Assembly: GCA_034231615.1 (NCBI GenBank) | Contig: CM067316.1 | Location: 27,580,093-27,644,092 of the forward strand | Reading direction: 5' to 3' | Length of the DNA stretch: 64,000 nucleotides | Origin: Meghimatium bilineatum | Lineage: Eukaryota > Mollusca > Gastropoda > Stylommatophora > Philomycidae | Shown: piece by piece, positions 12,121 to 22,955 of the stretch | Layout of the letters: each line of letters begins with the position of its first letter | Position numbering within the stretch: the stretch's first letter is position 1 | The notes under the pieces: generated by a model | What the model was told of the DNA's origin: nothing | Databases searched by the model: none | The model's input: only the letters and a program-made list of their open reading frames with translations | Translations under genes and position numbers: made by a program

Positions 12121-12596
12121 ATATATGATAGACACAGACGACGGTGAACAGCAACTCGGTTTTAGGAAAAAACAACGGGACCAGAGAAGCTATACTTAGT
12201 ATACCACTGTTGATAGATGCATATATAGAAGTCAAAAACAAGTATCTATATTTGCATCACAGACTATAGCAAGGCCTTTGACAGAGTCCAACATGAAAAA
12301 TTAATCAAATGTCTTCACGAAATAGGCATAGATAGAAAAGACATCAGACATATATATATTGGAAACAGACTGCATCAATAAGGTGTGAAAACAGCTACTC
12401 ATCATACATAGAAATAAGAAGAGGGGTGAGGCAAGGATGTGTTATATCACCAAGCCTATTTAATATCTACACAGAGAATATCTTTACACCATGTAGAAGA
12501 CTAGAAGACTCAAGATCAATGGAAAAATAATAAACAACCTGAGATATGCAGATGACACTGTTCTTTTAGCAGAAAGTGAAACGGCACTTGATGATG
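12121..12596 (+). mobile_element. Internally deleted RTE family A copy with TSDs
   Basis: This 476-bp insert is flanked by 11-bp direct repeats ATATATGATTT at 12,110-12,120 and 12,597-12,607. It contains the reverse transcriptase core: TDYSKAFDRVQHEKLIK, a GVRQGC-like block, SLFNIYTENIF, and RYADDTVLLAE at about 12,541-12,575. Directly after that, at about 12,577-12,582, it jumps to the extreme 3' end (CGGCACTTGATGATGAT). All of the post-RT coding region found in the 29.5-kb copy is missing. Further frameshifts and stops are present. Because the duplications bracket the deleted form, it may have inserted already deleted, although a later deletion is also possible. Confidence 0.8.
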
Positions 12597-12607
12597 ATAT
12601 ATGATTT

Positions 12608-13233
12608 GGTATGAGCGAGAATTTACCACACACACACAACTAATCGATTCTTATAATTAAAAAAAGTTACCCTACAATGTTCATGATTTTTAATAACAAA
12701 ATAGAGTGTTCTATTTACCTAGGTGAATGGGGCTGGACAACCTCTAATTCCCTTCCACTTTATCTACGGGGCTGATCTAATGGTTTTATGCATTTACGAA
12801 TCGTGAAGGTATATTAGGAGCGTTATTCATAAGGACATTGATATAGACATACAATATATATTATATATAAAACAAAACCTATATCTAAATGGAAACAGAA
12901 TGTTGTTTGTACCATTCTGCTCCATTCCAATAAACGGAATGGTGTTTGTAACACGCCATTCCATCACCCCTAAACAAAATGATGTTTGTACCATCCTGTT
13001 CCATCACCCCTAAACAGAATGATGTTTATTACACTCCGCTCCATTTTCTTCCACCGAGATTCTGAAGAAAGAGGCTGGAAGCAATACAATGTGATATCAC
13101 CTGGTGACACCAAATATTGGTGTGACTTAGAGGAATCAGTTTTGAAGTTTTAAATTGCTTGACTGTTTTACAGTGTTGTCACCGTTTAGCGGGGAGATCT
13201 ACAGTATCATTTCACATGATGCGTGTTAATTTA
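12608..13233. other. No gene recognised; short tandem similarity
   Basis: About three loose copies of a 60-bp unit containing AAACAGAATGATGTTTGTACC occur around 12,880-13,045. Nothing else was recognised. Confidence 0.5.
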
Positions 13234-13989
13234 GGCTAGATTATGCTGTCATGCCCTGGGCTAGATTATGCTGTCATGCCCTGGGCTAGATTATGCTGTC
13301 CTGCCCTGGGCTAGATTATGCTGTCCTGCCCTGGGCTAGATTATGCTGTCCTGCCCTGGGCTAGATTATGCTGTCCTGCCCTGGGCTAGATTATGCTGTC
13401 CTGCCCTGGGCTAGATTATGCTGTCCTGCCCTGGGCTAGATTATGCTGTCATGCCCTGGGCTAGATTATGCTGTCACGCCATGGGCTAGATTATGCTGTC
13501 ACGCCCTGTGCTAGATTATGCTGTCATGCCCTGGGCTAGATTATGATGTCATGCCCTGGGCTAGATTATGCTGTCATGCCCTTGGCTAGATTATGCTGTC
13601 ATGCCTAGATTATGCTGTCATGCCTAGATTATGCTGTCATGCCTAGATTATGCTGTCATGCCTAGATTATGCTGTCATGCCATGGGCTAGATTATGCTGT
13701 CATGCCCTGGGCTAGATTATGCTGTCATGTCTAGATTATGCTGTCATGCCTAGACTATGCTGTCATGCCTAGATTATGCTGTCATGCCTAGGTTATGCTG
13801 TCATGCCTAGATTACTCTGTCATGCCTAGATTACTCTGTCATGCCTAGATTACTCTGTCATGCCTAGATTATGCTGTCATGCCTAGATTATGCTGTCATG
13901 CCTAGATTATGCTGTCATGCCTAGATTATGCTGTCATGCCTAGATTATGCTATCATGCCCTGGGCTAGGTTATGTTGTCATGCGTTGGG
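13234..13989. repeat. Minisatellite with 25-bp and 19-bp nested units
   Basis: About 33 units. The first half is built on a 25-bp unit (TTATGCTGTCATGCCCTGGG plus CTAGA). From about 13,590 most units are a 19-bp variant (TTATGCTGTCATGCCTAGA) that lacks six bases of the longer form. Blocks of long and short units alternate near 13,680-13,730. Variants such as GTCCTG are clustered in the early part, suggesting local expansion of sub-blocks. Confidence 0.95.
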
Positions 13990-15285
13990 TTGCATTATTC
14001 ATGTTATCTGCTGTATTTAGTGGAATGCTTCAAAAACATTGTATTTCTTGTGTCCAGCTATGAACTATGTGAGGTTCTTTCGGACTTTGCCTGTTCATTT
14101 ACTTCCACAGTCTAAGAAATATGTTAGGAAATTCTGATATCCTGCGTTCGTTCTTAAACTCCTGCTATTGGCAGGATGTAATCTGAAGAGCGAACCGTGA
14201 AACTTTCGACTTCAGCATAGTTCTCGGATGACTTTCACCTGTAGATGCGGTTGTCAATTCTACCAGTAAACTGCTTAGTCACATCTTACATGTATGGAAG
14301 GTTAGAACGGTGCTAATCTTTGCTCCACGTCCTGCCCCCAACAAGACACGGACTTTACTAAATCAATTTGTCCATTTCATTGTGTCCAATTTTATGACCA
14401 GCTACACACCTAAACGTATCTGACAATAACAATCTTTAGTAGTTAGTGTGACATAGGACAGGTGAGATAACAGCAGATGGTATCGGCTCATTTCGATAAA
14501 CCTGGCTTCTCTCTCACACACACACACGCTAGACGTAGAGTAATATAAATACATGGTAACTTGTAATCCACGGATAAGAGAATAAGAATAACTACATTTT
14601 CCGAGATATTTCTGGATGACATTGACTGTATTGAATTTTGAATCAGCTCTGCGGTGATTAATAAATCAGCTCTGCGGTGATTAATAAATCAGCTCTGCGG
14701 TGATTAATATTTTAACTTTGCACCAACACATCAAGGAGTCGAAATATGAATGACTTCCGGTCAAAAAGGCGTAAAATAACAGCTGTGTATTTTTCTTCTT
14801 ACCGATAAGCCAAGTTTCGGAGAGGAGTTGGGCGCCACCGACTAAAATTATGTCCATAGAAATGCTACACTGGAGTAACGGTACAAATGACAAATGAATC
14901 AGTCGTGAAACGAATTAAACTTTTTTGTTTTCAACACGTAACGAAACACGCCTAACTTTCTACAATTATTTTGCAATGATGAAGGAGAAGAGAATATCCG
15001 GGAATGATAACATTAAGGAACGGTCTATGTGTGATTTGTTTGTATACTTTGAATGGATGAGGATAGTATTTGGAGAGATTTTTGTTTTGTGTTGACGCAT
15101 ACAGAGTGGCACGCCAATACCGTAACGGGTTATGGGTATTATTATTATTCTTATTATTATTATATCAAACTATCTGCACCCAATGACACACATATGTACA
15201 GTGCCATCCAGTTAGATAGTGTTGACTTACAAAATTGAATCGACTAGAACTTCTAACCGCAACCACAATTTTAAACCAGGAATTT
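13990..15285. other. No gene recognised
   Basis: A 23-bp unit (AATCAGCTCTGCGGTGATT plus AATA) is repeated three times at 14,642-14,710. A weak family R-like stretch lies at 14,148-14,290, and a TTA-rich microsatellite at 15,136-15,165. No coding region was seen. Confidence 0.5.
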
Positions 15286-15289
15286 CCAA

Positions 15290-15625
15290 CTGGGTCATCA
15301 TCATGTGACATATTCTTTTCAGAACATGGTCTTCCTTATGGATTCTCCGAACACTCTGCGATTCTGGGCGAATTGACCTGCCGCAGCTAGAGACATATTT
15401 AAACAATATGGTTTATCACTGAAGCATCTTCGTCTTAGGCGCCCTTTTCACCTGTTGTGGTTAACTCTTCCTTCAGCTATTAATCTTTCCTTGCTTTTAT
15501 GTCTTTTTATATGACCAAAAACATCAGCTTTCTTGTTAAGATGTTAAGGAGCCAGCCATCTTCGACGTTTATTGATCTTAACACTTCTTGATTTCTCTTT
15601 TCTTTTTAGCTGTCCATGGCATACG
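15290..15625 (-). mobile_element. RTE LINE tail, degenerate
   Basis: The minus strand carries RMPWTAKKKRE at about 15,590-15,625, a relic of the IPWTAKKTN box, and then an FFGHIKRH-like stretch. Near the end is RSFGESIRKTMF, which parallels RIIQEINRKDYVLESICHL in the copy at 45,635-46,081. A short ATC repeat (ATG on the coding strand) at 15,297-15,306 marks the 3' end. Many stops are present. Confidence 0.65.
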
Positions 15626-15629
15626 TAAA

Positions 15630-16099
15630 TTTCTTCTGCAGAATCTCTTTTCGAAAGCAGCTATTCCTTTTGCTACTGTTTTATTTAATATCTATGTCTC
15701 ACAAACGTATATTGTCACTGGAAATACGCATGTTAGGATCATACATGTTCTGGCTATGATGTTGATACCGTGCCAAAGATTTTTCACCTGGGAAAGTTTC
15801 AATGTCACCAGTGCACCTGGGGTACAATAGGGACTCCACAGTGACTCATTGACTATCAGGAATTGCTTGAGGCAAGTATAGATACAAGTGATGGTTTATA
15901 ATTATATGATGGCAAACGTTACATGACAGGCTGTGAAATGTGTGCACCATCTTACACATTTATGTTTCACAAATTGTACTCTCTGGATGTTGTTTGATTC
16001 TAGTCAAGTCCATTACGTGTTCCGTTATAAGCTGTATATAAATCATTGACATGGCATTTGGGGACATGTTGAGTTATGACGTTCTTCAAGGCTAACTTT
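15630..16099. other. No gene recognised
   Basis: Nothing was recognised in this stretch. Confidence 0.4.
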
Positions 16100-16325
16100 T
16101 TATGGCATAGCATTATAATAACGTCCAACTCTGCAGTCGCGCGGTACAGAACGCGTCTGTGGCGGACACGGTACCGAGTTCGAATCCCCGGCACAGAAAA
16201 TGTGCACCCGGTCTGTTCAGAAAAAAATGGCAAACTACTGAGCGTATTCATATTGCCTAGAAAATCACTACATCCAATAAATGCTGCGTTAATAGCTATG
16301 CCCTGAATAGGATACGCTACAATTG
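16100..16325 (+). mobile_element. tRNA-derived SINE (family C), copy 1
   Basis: The tRNA-like head has CGCGCGGTACAGAACGCGTC and the B-box GAGTTCGAATCC. The body contains ATGGCAAACTACT and ATTGCCT. The 3' end reads AAATGCTGCGTTAATAGCTA, then CCTGAATAGGATACG. The copies at 25,450-25,660 and 20,645-20,855 on the minus strand share all these parts in the same order. A functional tRNA is excluded because no acceptor stem closes. Confidence 0.8.
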
Positions 16326-16499
16326 ATCACTTGGAAATATTTTCGACTAAAAACCGCTTAAAGATCGGCACAGCCTGAAGAAATGAGTTTCATATCACCT
16401 GGAAAAGTAATAGAAGTAGGTGCTGTGCTTATCACATCAACCTTGATGTGCTATCAAAAAATGTGGGCTCAACACCGTATTCTGCAATCACCTCACCAG

Positions 16500-16805
16500 T
16501 GTATGACAACTGTATTCCACATTCGCTTCGGGGCTAAAAACCATATTCCACATTCATCTCATCGGGGCTAAAATCATATTCCACATTCATCTAATCGGGG
16601 ATAAAACCATATTCGACATTCATCTCATGGGGGCTAAAATCATATTCCACATTCATCTAATCGGGGCTAAAACCATATTCCACATTCATCTCATGGGGGC
16701 TAAAATCATATTCCACATTCATCTAATCGGGGCTAAAACCATATTCCACATTCATCTAATCGGGGCTAAAACCATATTTCATATTCATCTAATCGTGGCT
16801 AAATG
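16500..16805. repeat. 33-bp minisatellite
   Basis: About nine units contain GGGCTAAAACCATATTCCAC and ATTCATCTAATCG. Two variants (AACC and AATC; CTAATCG and CTCATGG) alternate, giving a weak 66-bp higher-order period. Confidence 0.9.
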
Positions 16806-17682
16806 AGACCACTTACTATGTGCTGTCATGTAGATATATCAAACTGTGAACGAGAAGAAGAAAGTGCTCATCAACCATTTACTTTTCTATGAGACACGTT
16901 GACCCATTCACTTAGGATGGGCTGACTAGAAGTCACTGGTAAATATTAACATGACCTTCTCCAATAAATACCTTTCAACAGAATATTAATCAGGACCCAA
17001 TTCGTGAGATTTTTTATTATTGTTTGAATTTCTATTCGTCACCTATTTACATACTTGGAATCGCATGCCAAAAATAGTCAAGGTATCTTGAAGTATATAA
17101 ATAGTCAGCAATCAAAAGCCAAACAATAGTCAAAACGTCACGTATGAGGTTCTAATTAATTATGTTGGAAGGTCTTCTATTTAGTCAGAGGTCACGGTTT
17201 TAAAATGTCCCTTGTTGAACTGAAAATTGAATTTCGAATACCGATATATCCTGAATATATAAGTATTGACTTACAATTGTGCAGAAACTCTAAAATAGCC
17301 AGGTAGACAGACTTATGCAATTGTGGATTGAATCCATAGAGTGCAAAACACATCCCTTTTGTCAGTCATATCCACCAAGACGAAAGAAAATACTGCCTGC
17401 TGAGATATTATTACTTTCGTAACTGAGTGACTTTGTGGATGACTTGATGCGGGTCACACAGTTCATTACGGTTCCTGGTTCTGTGACGTGATAACTGTCA
17501 GGAAAACATCTCAAATAAGCATATACTATAGATAACACATATTTCTCATGTCCTAAATGTCACACGTTATATGGCATATAACATATAGAATTTGTTAATC
17601 AATCACTATTCCGTGACTACAACTGTGCCTGTTAATGGCCTCAAGACGCCGTGTGCGGAGAGTAATAATACCTGAGCGCTTC
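16806..17682. other. No gene recognised
   Basis: Nothing was recognised in this stretch. Confidence 0.4.
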
Positions 17683-18000
17683 ACTTAACCCGATGTAACT
17701 CAATGAAGAATAAGACATGTGCCCATCACTTAACCCGATGTAACTCAATGAGAAATAAGAAATGTGCCCATCACTTAACCCGTTGTAACTCAATGAGAAA
17801 TAAGACATGAGCCCATCACTTAACCCGTTGTAACTCAATGAGGAATAAGACATGAGTCCATCACTTAACCCGTTGTAACTCAATGAGGAATAAGACAGGA
17901 GCCCATTACTTAACCCGTAATATCTCTGAGGAAGATGACATGAGCCTATCACTTAACCCGTTATACCTCAGTGAGAATACGACATGAAGTCATCACTTAG
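17683..18000. repeat. 45-bp minisatellite
   Basis: About seven units of CTTAACCCGTTGTAACTCAA, TGAGGAATAAGACATGAGCC and CATCA. The unit is a multiple of three, so the minus strand stays open (repeating SYNGLSDG), but this is a by-product of the repeat and does not support a gene. Confidence 0.92.
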
Positions 18001-18192
18001 TCCGGTGCAGCTCAATGGTCAGTGAAATGGCTTCCTAGTCCGGTGATCCACGATTCAAATTCCAGTACGTGAACTAGACATGTAAATCGGCCACTTGGCC
18101 AACACAGCATTAGGGGATTGTGTACCAGGTTTTCTGAGAAATTAAATAAACGGTCATAATGCTGACTACACCATTCCTGGGTAGTTCTTATG

Positions 18193-18330
18193 CGTTCATT
18201 CTCAAACTCCTGCAAAGTCCGGAGAACGGAATGCGTTGACATGGTTTACAGCATTGCTTTGGGACACTGACCCTATATGAGATGGGACAGTCAACTCCAT
18301 CCCATAACCTCCTGAGTATGACATTGATCA
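18193..18330 (+). repeat. Dispersed repeat family R, copy 3
   Basis: The copy begins GCGTTCATTCTCAAACTCC and continues AAAGTCCGGAGAACGGAATG, GGTTTACAGC and GGGACAGTCAACTCCATCCC. The first word is shared exactly with 50,652, and near matches start the copies at 14,148, 19,343 and 38,108, which suggests a true 5' end. The middle block is reduced. Confidence 0.65.
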
Positions 18331-18805
18331 ACGGAGAATACCGGTCTAACAGAGTATTTCTGAATAATATACAAGAATGGTTTAAACGTGACTTACTCTG
18401 ACTGAAAGATTATTCCGGTTAGTGTTATGCACATGTCAATCAGACTTTCAATGGCAACTACAGCCTGTAATTGGAAGCATTGAATGAAATGTTGTTTCAA
18501 TGATGCCCCCACTGACGTGATAAATAGATAATTATAAAATACGAAGCTAGAATAATATCATTTGAATTTGCATTATTTGGAAAAGCGGTGGGATATCCTA
18601 CACCACATAGTGACAGAATGGGAGGATTTAAAATAGCATAACCAACGTAGACGCCTCACTGGCAACCATGTCAATAAAGCTACGCCTTAGGTTGCAATCC
18701 CATTTCTGGGCAAGAACATTAAAGTATAGTATGGCACAGACAACTCAGATGAGAGGTACATTCAACAACACGAAATCTACAAATATCTCGTATCAAAGAA
18801 AAAAT
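18331..18805. other. No gene recognised
   Basis: Nothing was recognised in this stretch. Confidence 0.4.
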
Positions 18806-18809
18806 ACAT

Positions 18810-19072
18810 TTCATGTTTAATACATATTCTTCTTCTGTTCACATGTCTATATCTGTAATTCTGTCTCCTGAATAAAACTCACTGTCTTTTGTAGTTCATA
18901 CAGTGGCCCCGCCCCCATAGAGCTTTGATTCCAGTTTTGTTTCCTCTGGCCAATATGTCTGCCTCAGCGTTTAATGCGCAGAACACTCTTGGAGTATATG
19001 TTTGGTACTATGTGCTGCCTGTCCACATGTACACATGGCCGTGTTGCCAATCTTGAATTTTGAAACAGACCG
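18810..19072 (-). mobile_element. C-terminal tail of an RNase H LINE
   Basis: Minus-strand residues FKIGNTAMCTCGQAAHSTKH and ILQEC form the CxC-H-C knuckle seen at 10.6 kb and 58.98 kb. In another frame, YWPEETKLESKLYG and TVSFIQETELQI continue the tail typical of these elements (compare WPQETDLKVKLWG at about 46,975). There is at least one frameshift and stops. Confidence 0.72.
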
Positions 19073-19074
19073 AT

Positions 19075-19250
19075 TTCTAATACACAAGGAACGGACGGAC
19101 ATACGCCAATTATAGGACACGGACAAATTTCTAATACACAAGAAACGGACGGATATACGCCAATTATAGGACACGGACAAATTTCTAATACACAAGGAAC
19201 GGACGGATATACGCCAATTATAGGACACGAACAAATTTCTAATAATAAAG
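19075..19250. repeat. 54-bp minisatellite
   Basis: About three units containing GGAACGGACGGATATACGCC, AATTATAGGACACGGAC and AAATTTCTAATACACAA. It abuts the LINE tail at 19,072 directly. Confidence 0.9.
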
Positions 19251-19342
19251 AGGAAACAAGCAAATGTCTGACATTCAAGAGGAAGAAGACAAGTATCCCA
19301 TATTAAATAGGAAACGGACAAATGTCATCCACTTCTCATTTT

Positions 19343-19610
19343 ACATTCGTTCTCATACTCCCAAAGATTAGCAGAATGTATTCCAGTGAACGGAGATGTT
19401 CCATTGTTTACAGCTTAGCCGTGATATCTGCACCTTTCGGCCTGACACATCAGACTTCAGAATGAACACGGCCACTTTGATCTTCAAGGAATGGGGCAGA
19501 CAACTCCACCCACAAAACATTCGTAGTCGTCTGGCAGGTCAGAATGACACTAGTCTCTGTTCCCCTCAAGCCCCGGCCTGACAGGTAAGAGACACTGGTC
19601 TCTTTAACCA
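19343..19610 (+). repeat. Dispersed repeat family R, copy 4 (longest)
   Basis: TTCGTTCTCATACTCCCAAA begins the copy. It continues GTTTACAGCTTAGCCGTGAT, ATCTGCACCTTTCGGCCTGA, CACATCAGACTTCAGAATG, CACTTTGATC, GGGGCAGACAACTCCACCC, GTAGTCGTCTGGCAGGTCAG and AATGACACTAGTCTCTGTTC. The last 60 bases (CTCAAGCC..GCCTGA..AGGTAA) are roughly repeated twice more up to 19,680. Confidence 0.7.
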
Positions 19611-19952
19611 TCAAGCCGCGGCCTGGTAGGTAATAGTAACACTAGTCTATGCTCCCTTCAAACCCCGACAAGACACAGGAGGATACGTCTAACAAAAAAG
19701 AGGAAGTGGACAATTTTCAAAAATTAGAGACCAACAGACACAAAAATCGGACAAATACATAGCAATAAAAAATGATATTGTCTAACAGTGTAAAAGAAAG
19801 AGGCAAATTTTGAGCTCATATAGGATGCTACTGAAACCTGGCCAGATCATTTCAAACTAAATCAGATGGCAGTAAATTCGATTTGAAACGGAAATTGTTC
19901 GTTTAGCTGGCATCTATTCGCCTCGCAACTTGAGTCATCACGTTTTTTCCCC

Positions 19953-20095
19953 ACAGTATCGGTAAACCACACAGTATCGGTAAACCACACAGTATCGGTA
20001 AACCACACAGTATCGGTAAACCCCACAGTATCGGTAAACCCCACAGTATCGGTAAACCACACAGTATCGGTAAACCACACAGTATCGGTAAATCT
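19953..20095. repeat. 18-bp minisatellite
   Basis: Eight near-identical units of CAGTATCGGTAAACCACA, with a CCCC variant in two neighbours. The open frames of FTDTVW-type on the minus strand are artefacts of the unit length. Confidence 0.95.
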
Positions 20096-20317
20096 GACAA
20101 TTATGAAGCATACTCATGATCTCAAACTCCGATTTTCAGAGTCCAACTTTTTAGGTGATCAATGGCTACTTCTTCACATTTCTGCATTCCACATCCAACT
20201 GTGTATCCTGCATATATTGTGTTCTCCTCGTAGGATTCAATAGATTCTGATTGTTTCAGTAAGTCTTGATTATAAGTACTGTTCTGTCATCCGCTTTCTG
20301 AGAGAACAATGATCAAT

Positions 20318-20530
20318 AATGTCTGATTTTAGTTTCAAAATAATCACAAAACTATTTCTCAGTGTCAAAATAATCACAGAACTATTGCTTAGTTTTAAAA
20401 AAAAATCATATCTATTTCTCAGTTCGACAATAATCACACATCTATTGTCCACTTTCAAAATAATGACATACCTATTGCCCAGTTTCAAAATAACCACATA
20501 TGTATTGCCAATTTTCAATATAATCACAAA
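20318..20530. repeat. 30-bp minisatellite
   Basis: About seven diverged units of TTTCAAAATAATCACAAAAC and TATTGCTCAG. The divergence between units suggests an old array. Confidence 0.88.
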
Positions 20531-20644
20531 CACCACGCACAACAAACCATATACTGCATTTAATTCACTGTATCCAAACGGTGGCCAGTGAAAGAGTGAC
20601 TAGGTCGGCTAATTCCTCTTCGTCAGTTAGTATTAAATACAACA

Positions 20645-20855
20645 ACAACAATTTTTTTTAAATATAAATGGTAGAGTGTACTATTGGACGCAGCTATATT
20701 TGCTATAGCGATTCCCAGGCAATAAAAATACGGCTGTAGTTTGCCATTGCTTTCTGAACGATCCGGATTTACAATTGCCTGTGGCGGAGATCGAACTCGG
20801 TATCTTGGTCGTCACAGACGCGACCTGTGCCACTCCGACAGTTTGTTAGTAACTT
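20645..20855 (-). mobile_element. tRNA-derived SINE (family C), copy 2
   Basis: On the minus strand: GTGGCACAGGTCGCGTCTGT, B-box-like GAGTTCGATCT, AATCCGGATCGTTCAGAAAG, CAATGGCAAACTAC and ATTGCCTGGGAATC. It ends in a (TTG)n-like tail at 20,640-20,655. The order matches the copy at 16,100. Some base changes lie in the B-box. Confidence 0.78.
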
Positions 20856-20924
20856 ATTACTTTGTATAGGCACATTTAATATCTGGGAAAACTGCATGGT
20901 TCAAATCAATAGTAGCATGGTCGT

Positions 20925-21235
20925 TACCCTATCTTGCCACAACAATATCTACATATGGTCGTCACAGTATCTTGTCTCAACAATATTTACAAAACAAATA
21001 CCAGTGTGTTCCACGCCGTCTTGTCTCAACAATATCTACAACACAAATACCAGTGTGTTCCTCGCACGATCTTGTCTCAACAATATCTACAACACAAATA
21101 CCAGTATGTTCCTCGCACCATGTTGTCTCAACAATATCTACAACACAAATACCAGTATGTCCTCGCACCATCTTGTCTCAACAACATCTAGAACACAAAT
21201 ACCAGTATGTTCCTCGCACCATCTTGTCTCAAAAT
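20925..21235. repeat. 51-bp minisatellite
   Basis: About six units of TCTTGTCTCAACAATATCTA, CAACACAAATACCAGTATGT and TCCTCGCACCA. The 185-residue plus frame that spans it (20,827-21,384) is a consequence of the in-frame unit and shows no domain; I do not call it a gene. Confidence 0.92.
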
Positions 21236-21239
21236 CACT

Positions 21240-21805
21240 ATTTCACTTTTCTGTGATTGATAAAGCACAACTATTTGCCTACCGACACCCCTGCTCTCCC
21301 AGGCTTAAATTAAACCCTTTCTCTCGGCATCTGTTATCGGTCAATTTGGCTGATGTCAGGGTCAGCTTGTCCGGTAATAATTAACAAGGGCGGCGAGTTC
21401 AGATAATGTAGTGAAATGACTGAATGATGTGTTACGTGTGGCAGTGTATGATAAGTGAATGAGGGACGCAGTGATAAGCAAACATGAAACTACTTGCAAC
21501 GAGGAAAATAAAAGCAACGGAACAAAATAGAGAGAAGAAATACATGAATATGTGTAGTTATATGTTTGTTGTGATGTAACACTTGAGTTCGCTATATACA
21601 CATAGTAGTTATTGTAGTTGATTGTACACATATATTTCTGGGCTGTGAACACGCCAATTGGGCGCCAAGACTGGCCCAAAAAGACAATTTTCAAAATAAG
21701 TTCATTCGATCTACTCAACTGTATGTACAGAGACAGAGATTTGAATCTGTTCAGTTATGAAGACGACAGCTTACATATATCTAATCCGATTCCTTGTCAG
21801 AAACA
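21240..21805. other. No gene recognised
   Basis: Nothing was recognised. The minus frame at 21,362-21,718 shows hydrophobic stretches but no family. Confidence 0.4.
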
Positions 21806-21809
21806 ATAC

Positions 21810-22015
21810 TGCAGGGAACTGTCGAGGGGAAGAAGCAGAGGAGGACAAATAAAGACATGGACAGACAACATCAAGGAATGGACAGGGCAAGATATTTCTA
21901 CACTCATCCGCATCGCTGAGGATAGAATTCGCTGGAGGACTCTGTGTGCTGAAGCATCCAATGTGGTACTCCTACAACCCTGAAGGGTTACGGGTTTATT
22001 GATTGATTGATATAT
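21810..22015 (+). mobile_element. RTE LINE extreme C-terminus with TGAT tail
   Basis: The plus frame ends ELSRGRSRGGQIKTWTDNIK, EWTGQDISTLIRIAEDRIRW, RTLCAEAS. This is the classic 'GRGRPRKTWIDNIKEWTG...A.DR.RWR' C-terminus of RTE-type ORFs. After the stop the sequence runs CCTGAAGGGTTACGGGTTTA and ends in a (TTGA)n microsatellite at 22,000-22,010, the expected 3' end. A single open frame covers the tail, so this piece is comparatively young. Confidence 0.85.
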
Positions 22016-22019
22016 CTAA

Positions 22020-22630
22020 TCCAAACTAACATTTCCCTTACTTGATGTCTGTGCGCATGTACTTTCTTTATTTGCTAGTTTATACACATACATATTTGTG
22101 ACTTTCACATGTGTATACATACACGCGTGCCACTGTCACTCGTATATTTAAGAACACTTAAAGTAGGTGTCAGAACAAAACTCATGTATGCCTGTGTAAC
22201 TACACAGACCACATACTTCTACTATCTAACCTTATAGCCCACCTATCTGCCTATCCGTCTGTTGAAATGGCGTATACTATCTAACAATATTAACGTGACT
22301 TTCCTAAGAAATTTATTTTCAATTCCTTATCCAGAGCTTTTTTTTTTAACCTCCCTGCTTTCAAAACATATTACGGCAAATACTACATACGAGTTCAACC
22401 GTGACCTTCTACTAGTTGGAAGTCTTAGTCCTGTTCATGAAATAGCATATTGATGTTTGTTAGTTGTTTGACTGCATTGGTGGATGAAGCAACTAAACAA
22501 TTTATTATTCTTTAGCTCCATTCGTGTCAATTTCCAATCAGGAAAATGTGTTAATAGTACAACATAAGTCAGTGATAAATTGGTATTTTAGACACTTGCA
22601 TATAATAATATATTTCCCTTCAGAAGCTCA
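22020..22630. other. No gene recognised
   Basis: Nothing was recognised in this stretch. Confidence 0.4.
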
Positions 22631-22632
22631 TT

Positions 22633-22955
22633 ATCATCATCATCATCAAGTGCCGTCTCCGCAACGAAGGTTGGCTGCAACGTATCTCCAACATCTCCTG
22701 TCTTGGTGGTGCACTCTGCTAGACTGTAACCTGTCCATCGTGTAATGTTACTCTCCCAACCTCTTGTTCGCTTCCCTTTGACTTTACCCTCAAGTAAGGT
22801 GTCATGTCTTTTAATGTGCCCAAAGTATTTTATTTGCCTGATCTTTATTTTCTTAGTAGTTCTTTCTTCATATTAAGTGTCTTTAGCACCTCTTTATTTC
22901 TCTTAGTAGTTCTTTTTTCATATTAAGTGTCTTTAGCATACTCTCATACTCTTTC
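22633..22955 (-). mobile_element. RTE-like LINE family A, short 3' end
   Basis: It starts with (ATC)n at 22,633-22,648, followed by the block CAACGAAGGTTGGCTGCAAC and TGCACTCTGCTAGACTGTAA, matching 33,150 onward. Near its 5' end a 47-bp stretch (CTTTATTTCTCTTAGTAGTT plus TTCATATTAAGTGTCTTTAG) is duplicated in tandem. It covers only the last part of ORF2. Confidence 0.85.

Noticed and set aside
13234-13989. CRISPR-like array
   Set aside because: Units are contiguous without unique spacers, and the context is eukaryotic.
17641-17952. Minus frame of repeating SYNGLSDG
   Set aside because: Result of the 45-bp unit, not a gene.
20827-21384. 185-residue plus frame
   Set aside because: Driven by a 51-bp tandem unit; overlapping frames are also open, and no recognisable protein family is present.
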